Shown: positions 57,397 to 64,000 of the stretch, in pieces
Layout of the letters: the number at the start of each line of letters is the position of its first letter
Numbering within the stretch: the first letter of the stretch is position 1
NCBI GenBank assembly: GCA_963555705.1
Contig: OY743174.1
Span: 61,712,234 to 61,776,233 of the forward strand
Direction: 5' to 3'
Source of the DNA: Ligustrum vulgare
Lineage: Eukaryota; Streptophyta; Magnoliopsida; Lamiales; Oleaceae
DNA length: 64,000 nucleotides
Notes under the pieces: model-generated
Seen by the model: only the letters and a program-made list of their open reading frames with translations
Database searches by the model: none
Told to the model about the DNA's origin: nothing
Program-made: the position numbers and the translations under genes

Positions 57397-59220
57397 GGCA
57401 ATTTTATAAAATAAATGCAATAATCTTGGTTGTCCAGATCAAATTTTTTTCATGTAATCTAAAATAATGGCCATTTGACAAAATAAATACAATAATCTTG
57501 GTTGGTGATACAGGTACTATGTAGAGGATTTACGAGAACCCATACATCAAATTACAGTAAACTAAATTCACAAAATAGATACAAAAAATTTGAAATATTT
57601 ATGAGTTAATCAACACCAATTACCATAAACCATGTTATTAGACCGAAAAGTGCAAGCTGCCTCGACCGACGACTACATTAATCACACCAATTATATGAGG
57701 GTACTGTGGAAAAATAGCTTATCTCATACCTGATGATCTTCAATTTTTTCTGCCAATATATTAATCGATGACGACAATTTCTAGTAACGGAGAAGGCTTC
57801 AAGAGTATATTGCATAATATGTATTGTTGATTTTGAAAATCTCCGAAAATTATCCACCCACCATCAATGCTTCCATGATGCTTGCTTTATCTTTTGAATC
57901 TTTCCTTCAGTTACGGTTGTAAAAATGGAAGGTGTAGAGTCAGTAATTTTGGTATAGATATATGTGCAAAATAGTACTTTATGAATATAATTAAAAGTTA
58001 CTAGTTACTATTATAATATGAAATGTTTTTTCTAATGTGGTTATTTATAAAATTTCCCTTTGTTGGTAAGTTTCCAGCCTGTTCTATTGCAGCAAAAAAA
58101 AACACATTGACCAAAGCACAACCATTTTGGATGTACAAGGAACGGTATGTTGCAAGTTTCTCATACTTTAATTTTTGTAAATACATTTGTTAGTTTCCCA
58201 TAGATGAGTGTTTACACAGTTAAAAAAGGCAAATAATTTTTCAAATATAAGATTTCGGACCATTGATTGGTAAATCTGCTGGCCGTTTCACAGATTTTTA
58301 TCTATTTATGAGATTCCCCTCAAAATGACATACTAATATCCTACTTGGATGCAAGCTCTACTGAGAGATTCTGTGGAAGACTGACTATATATTTTTAATA
58401 TTTTGAAATCCATTAAAATTAGTTTCATTTTTAATTCAGTTACTCAAAGATCATTAGTTTTTCTCTTTATAGAAACTTTTATCTTCTTTGATCACCGATG
58501 CCATAGTCGTAATGGGGCTTTCCCACTATGACTACCTTCTAAGTTTACACTTGATATGAATTCCCCCTCTATTTTTAGCTCATCATTTAGTAATCTTCCT
58601 TATCCTATCATTCTTCCTAGACGGGAATCTTTGAACCCAATACAACTACTATTTTGGTTACTTCTTTGAAAAGGTACGTGTTACATGTCTTCTTTTCACT
58701 GTTTGTGCATTTATTTTTCAAAAAAAAAAAAAATCTAATGGCTATTTATTGCATCTGATATAGATGTATATGGGCAATGATTTCTATGTTTCTTGCTTAC
58801 TACTTGTTGCAAGCTCCTTCTACATAAGAAGAAACTTCTTACGTTCTCTAGGAACAAGTGACATTTTGTGGCCTTGGAGGCACCATTTTTGTATTATTGG
58901 TGCTAAGTTCTGTAATTTTTTTTATTATTGATTTGAGATGATGAGTTCATAAATTTTTGGATACATAAAATTGAAATGAAGATGCTTTCTTTAATCTTAG
59001 CTCATTGTACAACTTTAAATCCAACCTATGGACAAATACATCTACCACTTTGCTAACTTTTGTTGTGTATATTAATATATCAATGTGAATCATTTTGTAG
59101 TATTCATCAACTTATTATTTAAACAGTATAATTTGGTTAAATTTTAATTTTGTAGTTTTTGTATAATTCATAGAAGGTGAAAAAGGTAGTGGTGTGTAAA
59201 GTTTGAACTGATGTGTGACG
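57397..59220. other. Intergenic, no supported gene
   Basis: A local direct duplication is visible: ATAATGGCAATTTTATAAAA...CAATAATCTTGGTTG (57395-57440) recurs as ATAATGGCCATTTGACAAAA...CAATAATCTTGGTTGG (57463-57505). Minus-strand sequence near 57740-57810 has a donor-like CATCAG/GTATGAG after an open stretch, but no family is recognised. The remainder is AT-rich. Confidence 0.5.
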
Positions 59221-59228
59221 AATGTGAC

Positions 59229-59373
59229 CAGGGGCGGATCCAGCCCTTGGCTAGGGTGGTCGGCCGCTCGGGCTGGATCCATCAAAAATTCTTTTTTTAC
59301 CTTATATTTTTGGTATCGAAATTTTTTTCTTATTAACCGCTCGTGCTGAATTGAATTCCTAGATTCGCCCCTG
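59229..59373 (+). mobile_element. hAT-type MITE, 145 bp (TSD AATGTGAC)
   Basis: The ends CAGGGGCGGATC and (reverse-complemented) CAGGGGCGAATC are inverted repeats. Perfect 8-bp duplications AATGTGAC stand at 59221-59228 and 59374-59381. It matches the degraded copy at 8184-8350. Confidence 0.93.
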
Positions 59374-59387
59374 AATGTGACAGCAAT

Positions 59388-60193
59388 TAGTGGCGGATCC
59401 AGTAGCTAACCACTGCAGGCATATGCCTGCACTGACTTTGGGTCAGCCCTGTTAAGGCCCATTAAAAAAAATTGGCATGGACAAATCTGCTGTGACCTAC
59501 ACAAACAATTGCACACTTGCACAGACACAGTTGCACACTTACTAAGGCATCCCATTTATAATTCAGTTAAACATTGATCCAAATCTAACCCTATTTGTAA
59601 ATTAGATAAACCCTTAATTCCTAATTTCCTGCCAAACATAAAGAATGAGATGAACTGATGAAGAACCGAGAACGACTGGGATGCTGCCGAAACTTTGAAG
59701 TGAAGGTAAATAATTGATTATAAATATTTTTAGTTTGTCATTTTTAGTTTTTTTTCTTCATAAAATTAAATATTTAATGTGTATTAATATGTGCATTTTG
59801 ACTTTAATGCGTTATGCCTTTATTTTAATGAATTTTGAAAATGGTGGTCCCATCTTTGTTACTTGTTCGAAAGGAGGTTTTGATTTGTTAGAATAATTTT
59901 TTTGGTATATTATGCCTTTTAAATTTTGAAATTCATTTAATCTAAAAAGAATAATTGAAATGGACAAAATAATTGGCCAAATTTTTAATTAACTAAATTT
60001 GTAATTTACACTCAATTCTCGCCCAAATTTCCAAATGTGAAATGTGAAAGCTGAGATTCAAAATCGGGATTACACCGCCCTTGCTGCCCACGCCTGAGGC
60101 GTTGGTCCTATTCGTTCAAAAAAAAAATTCAGGGACTAATCTCGAAAGGTCCACCTCCGTCTACACTGAACAAAAATCCTGAGTCTGCCCCTG
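59388..60193 (+). mobile_element. Second hAT-type element, 806 bp (TSD ACAGYAAT)
   Basis: The left end TAGTGGCGGATCCAG and right end (reverse-complemented) CAGGGGCAGACTCAG are related inverted repeats. ACAGCAAT (59380-59387) and ACAGTAAT (60194-60201) match at 7 of 8 bases. No transposase frame is seen; the short frame at 59714-59896 has no domain. Confidence 0.8.
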
Positions 60194-60351
60194 ACAGTAA
60201 TGAAGGTTGCATGTGGTGGAGCATGTTATTGTGGATAGTTTGCAAGTAATCTTTAGATAACTTGTAGATTAAGAATTTTTTTCAAAGGATAAAGTGAAGA
60301 ATTATCACGACGCACACAATGCCAAAAATTGTGCAACCTATGACATCCAAA

Positions 60352-60378
60352 GTCGTGCATAGCACGACGCTAAACTAG
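60352..60378 (+). mobile_element. Orphan Helitron-type 3' terminus
   Basis: The hairpin GTCGTGC-ATA-GCACGAC (60352-60368), six bases, then CTAG (60375-60378) followed by T make a typical Helitron end. No matching TC 5' end was found upstream, so the element limits are unknown. Confidence 0.6.
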
Positions 60379-60381
60379 TTA

Positions 60382-60900
60382 CTAAAAAGTAATTTCTATA
60401 TATAAATTACTTTTTAACTTCAATAATAAAACATTTACTTAAGTTTGAACTTATAAGTAATTTTTACGTACAAACAATTTTATAGATATAATTTAGTTTT
60501 GTATTTATAAACCATTTTTATACCTAAGTGAGTTTTTTTTACTCGTATATAAATTTTTATATTTTATAATATAATTGATTTTTTGTCTTCTTAGTAATAT
60601 ATTTTTTTATTACTTTACAAGCAATTATTTACTCATGAGTGAATTTTTATCTTATAAATAATTTTTACTTGTAAGTAACTTTTTAATTATAAAATAAGTT
60701 TTTGCTTGTAAATAATTTTTTAAGTTATTGCATCTTTACTTACAAGTGAGTATTGAAGAAAATATGTGGGTTGAAAATAATTATTTAATAGAGGGTAAAT
60801 TTGAAGAGCACCTAAAAATCATAAATTTAGGGATTGAGAAATACGTCCCAAATTACACTAAACTAATATGGGTTAGTTTTTAAACCACCAGAAATCATTG
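60382..60900. other. AT-rich low-complexity stretch
   Basis: AAGTAATTTTTA-like motifs recur (TTTACTTATAAGTAATTTTT and relatives). No gene is seen. Confidence 0.6.
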
Positions 60901-60914
60901 CTCTAAAAAAATAG

Positions 60915-61709
60915 TATTACTGGTGATCGATTGGAAAATGTTGGAATATTTTGTATATGTGACGTCAAAGAAATATATGAAATTCGTGCCGACAAACGGA
61001 CGGAATAACAACACGAAAAACAAGAAGAAAGAAGAAATGACAAAGTCGAGGCAAGAGTTGTACTCTTTGTCCTTAAGTCGAATTTGCCTCGCAAAGGTAC
61101 CAACGGGTTATGGCAATCGGCTCCCAAGATACAACGACTTCAACTTGTGTTTGTAGCACTCCAAAACACAAGTATAACGAACCAGAATTTCAGCTTATGT
61201 ACTCCAAAATGAAATGAACAAGAAAAATCAAATAATGCAACAAAATATGCAAGAATTTGATTTAGGAAGAGAGGAGAGAGTGAGAGTGATATTGCATATC
61301 ATTGGTGTGATTTTTGGACACTCCAAGGGTCCTTTTTATAGAGCATGAAAGGTTGTGGACGAATTGGTGGGAGCCAAATCATGCAACCTTTTCCAAAAAT
61401 TGCAACTCTTCAAAAAAACACATTTTCCCGGACAACCGTGCAACCGTACGCTTATAAGTCGTGCGGGCGCACGCCTTTACGCCAAAACAGAAATTTAATC
61501 AATTTGAAGTGCGATCGCATGGTATTAATACCGTGCGATTGCATCGATCCTCGTTTGTGCACCCCGAAGCGAAGAGGTGGCTAACAAATTTGCCTAAACG
61601 AATTGAGTCGAGTTTAAGTATTTGATCGAAGTCGACACGAAGTCACTTTAATCAATTTTCGATACTTAACCAATAACCAATATCCAACAAAAAAATATAA
61701 GGGTCAACA
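60915..61709 (-). mobile_element. Possible LTR fragment
   Basis: On the minus strand, TGTTGACCCTTATATTTT near 61709 is an LTR-like start. A TATAAAAAGGACCC box lies near 61340, and GCGATCGCA palindromes occur as in the other LTRs here. No opposite end or TSD was found. Confidence 0.35.
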
Positions 61710-61963
61710 AACAAATAAATTAAAAGTCAACTGGTTACAAAGTTAATGAGAGTCACAACAGGAATTTCGATATTTTTATGCACCAAATCTACACGTGGAA
61801 AGTGATTTTAAAGTTGTATTGTAACATGTTGATCCTAGGTTTGGTGCTAGATAGGCGTTGCACAAAGTTTTGGTTCAATTGATCAATTGGAAATAATTTT
61901 AAGCAATATGAGATTGGATATAGAATATTATAGTAAAGAGGTTATTCCACAAACTGCACTAAA

Positions 61964-64000
61964 TGTAGTAACCGGCAATTTTCATTTCTTTTTAAATAAA
62001 ATGTTTTAAAACTTTAAATGCGCTTCGCAACGACTTTTCCAATTTAATTTAAAAGAGTTGTCGTCCAGCCAAATTATAAATGAAATTTAATTAATTTCCA
62101 TCGTAATTAAATTTTCGAATTTTATTTAAAATATTCCAATGTCATCATTTTTAAATCTTAATTCAAATTTTAACGATTTTAAAGTCCAAATTAATTTATT
62201 CCGATATTTTGATCTTTGTCCAATTTAAATTCCTTTAATTCCCAAATATAGTTTTTAGCACAATCCCAATTGGTAAAGATCCATTTCCCCCACATTTCCA
62301 ATAATTCCACCTCCCATTCCATTTTCACGCTCCTGATTTCTCTCCCTCTTTTTCCCTAATAACAATGGCTAATGCCTGCAATCATCCCAATCAGACATTT
62401 CCCTCTTAAAAGAATTAACACATATTTATTTCCACACCCAATTTGCATGATTTCATCCTCACATCCCTAATTCTCTCCCTCTTTTCCCTAAATCACAATT
62501 ATCATTCTACTGCAAGTTCCTGCATTTTATCCTCAATCAAGAGATTTCTCCTGCAGCTGTCCAATTATGCATCCATTTGATTCAACTTTCCTGCAATCCA
62601 TCCTCAATCAACAACTTACCTATATTCAGCTGAATCAACTGTAGCATATATCCCATTTTTTTTTCATTTCCACAGCCTTTAATCCACCAAGCCACACCAC
62701 CACCGAGCATCACCTCTCCAAATGCAGCACTGCCTTCAGTCACGGTCCAAACCAAATTGCATTCCCCAAATCCTGATCAAACCAATATGCAACATCAAAA
62801 CCACCAAGCTACATCCCATTGTCCAGCCAGAACCAAGCAGCCACCACTGCCCTTTCACCCAACCAGCCGACAAGAGCCTGAAACACCATTCACAACCCAA
62901 ACCACCAATGCAGCCACCACCACAGTTCATCATCACCGTCATCATCATCACGCCCACACCACAACCCCTTCGCTGCCACCAACTAATGCAACTGGCCAGC
63001 CATCATTTTCAAACCACCAATCACCACCACATAAAATGCAGTTCACTGCCTCCTTATGAAGCTCAAGTCAACACCCAAATCAACCACATCACTGTCGAAC
63101 CATAGCCAAGCCTCCAACAAGTAACAAAACTTTAATCCCCAGTTTTTGCAGTCAACCGCAACCGCCGCTCGATCGAACCTTTAAACCATCAACCCCGTTC
63201 CCAGAATATGCAAACCTCAAACTTCACAAATCATCATCATCACCACCCAAAACCACGACCCAGTCACCGAACCCAAACTCAAAACCAACCCCAAATCAAA
63301 CCCAAAAACCCCAGAAATAGAAGCCCAAATACTTACCTCATCCTTAGACCGGAATTACCACCGGATTTGGCAGCTAAGATCGAACTCCAAATCGCGATTT
63401 AAGCTTCGGTTTTCGCGCCAATCAGCCCCAAAACTTCGCCTTTCACCACCATTTCCCCCTCCTTGTCACCGCCACGCGACGGCGGCGATACCACCGTGAA
63501 TCGCCGGCGGTTGGCGCCGGCAGTAACTCCGCCGGAATCCCCCAGTGCGCGTCCTCCCCTCCCTCGCCCGCCTCTCTCTCTGTCTAATTTCAGAATGGTA
63601 ATAGAGAGAGAGAGAAATATTTTGATTTTAATATTATGATTTTCAAAAATTTGTACTTTGGTCCCTGGGTTCCAAAAATTATTTAATTCAGTCCCTAATC
63701 TTATTATGTTTTAAAAGAACAGTCCCTACAGTTTAAATATTTTAAATCTTACTTTAAGTTTCAAAAGTTATTATTTTAGTTCCTATGTTTTAAAACTTAT
63801 AATTTCAGCCCTTAAGTTTTTAAATGATTTTAATCAGCCCTCTCATTTTTAAAATTCTATTATTACAACACTATAATTTAATATTTCGTTTTGAGTTTCA
63901 ACTCAACTTTCAAAGTACTCATTTTAGTCCCTCAACTTTCAAATCATCAATTTTCAGTCCCCAAATTATAAATCATCATTTTTAAATTATAAAATTTCAA
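61964..64000 (-). mobile_element. LTR of a gypsy-type element, partial, continuing beyond the window
   Basis: On the minus strand the sequence ends CCGGTTACTACA at 61964, a chromovirus-like LTR terminus. Further in are a GC-rich leader (63470-63560) with a GATGAG/GTAAGTATTT donor near 63340, and a far-right zone of AGGGACTGAA/AGGGACTAAA repeats (63650-64000), which I associate with LTR upstream regions. Pro/His-rich plus-strand frames at 62722-63105 are compositional. Its start lies outside the window. Confidence 0.45.

Noticed and set aside
62722..63402. Pro/His/Thr-rich frames
   Set aside because: They are compositional frames in CCA/CAC-rich LTR leader sequence, with no domain or start context.

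Overview
This window is nuclear DNA from a flowering plant, probably a eudicot. The coding density is low, the DNA is AT-rich, and F-box, LOG and Sec14-like plant sequences sit among Ty1/copia and Ty3/gypsy LTR elements, hAT MITEs, a Helitron and an integrated pararetrovirus. I cannot name the species. No tRNA, rRNA or CRISPR locus was seen.

Layout. 1-0.7 kb: probable promoter and 5' leader of a gene running off the left edge. 1.1-2.8 kb: F-box/FBA gene on the minus strand, broken by one A-run frameshift. 3976-8147: Helitron with seven iterated 5' ends and one 3' hairpin/CTAG end. 9.2-12.4 kb: degraded gypsy-like LTR holding an Athila-type solo LTR (TSD GGTGC). 13.4-15.7 kb: tandem duplication holding a 201-bp insertion and a solo LTR (TSD TAATT). 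15.75-16.11 kb: Sec14-like (SFH) gene relic cut by a copia element (16114-22431, TSD CTTTG), which itself carries a chromovirus-type solo LTR (16690-19123, TSD TCTTA). 22497-28335: element A. 29185-39724: defective Athila-like element (TSD ACTTT), with a second solo LTR nested in its 3' LTR (TSD CTAGC). About 42.1-50.76 kb: endogenous caulimovirid on the minus strand. 51058-57391: element B. 59.2-60.4 kb: two adjacent hAT MITEs and an orphan Helitron-type 3' end. 61.96-64 kb: another LTR entering from the right.

The most unusual content is elements A and B. They are two copies of one short-LTR copia-type family (LTRs about 205 bp, PPT, TG..CA ends, clean 5-bp TSDs) with no gag-pol reading frames. 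On the antisense strand both carry the same two-gene cargo: an intronless LONELY GUY (LOG) cytokinin-activating phosphoribohydrolase and an unrecognised protein of about 180 residues with a basic patch followed by a Cys cluster. B looks young, since its LTRs read as identical and both cargo frames are open. A is older: its LOG is broken but its second ORF is still open. The cargo was therefore captured before the two copies separated and has moved as part of the element.

Limits: TSDs, LTR ends and hairpins were read by eye from the sequence. Family names rest on remembered motifs, not on searches.
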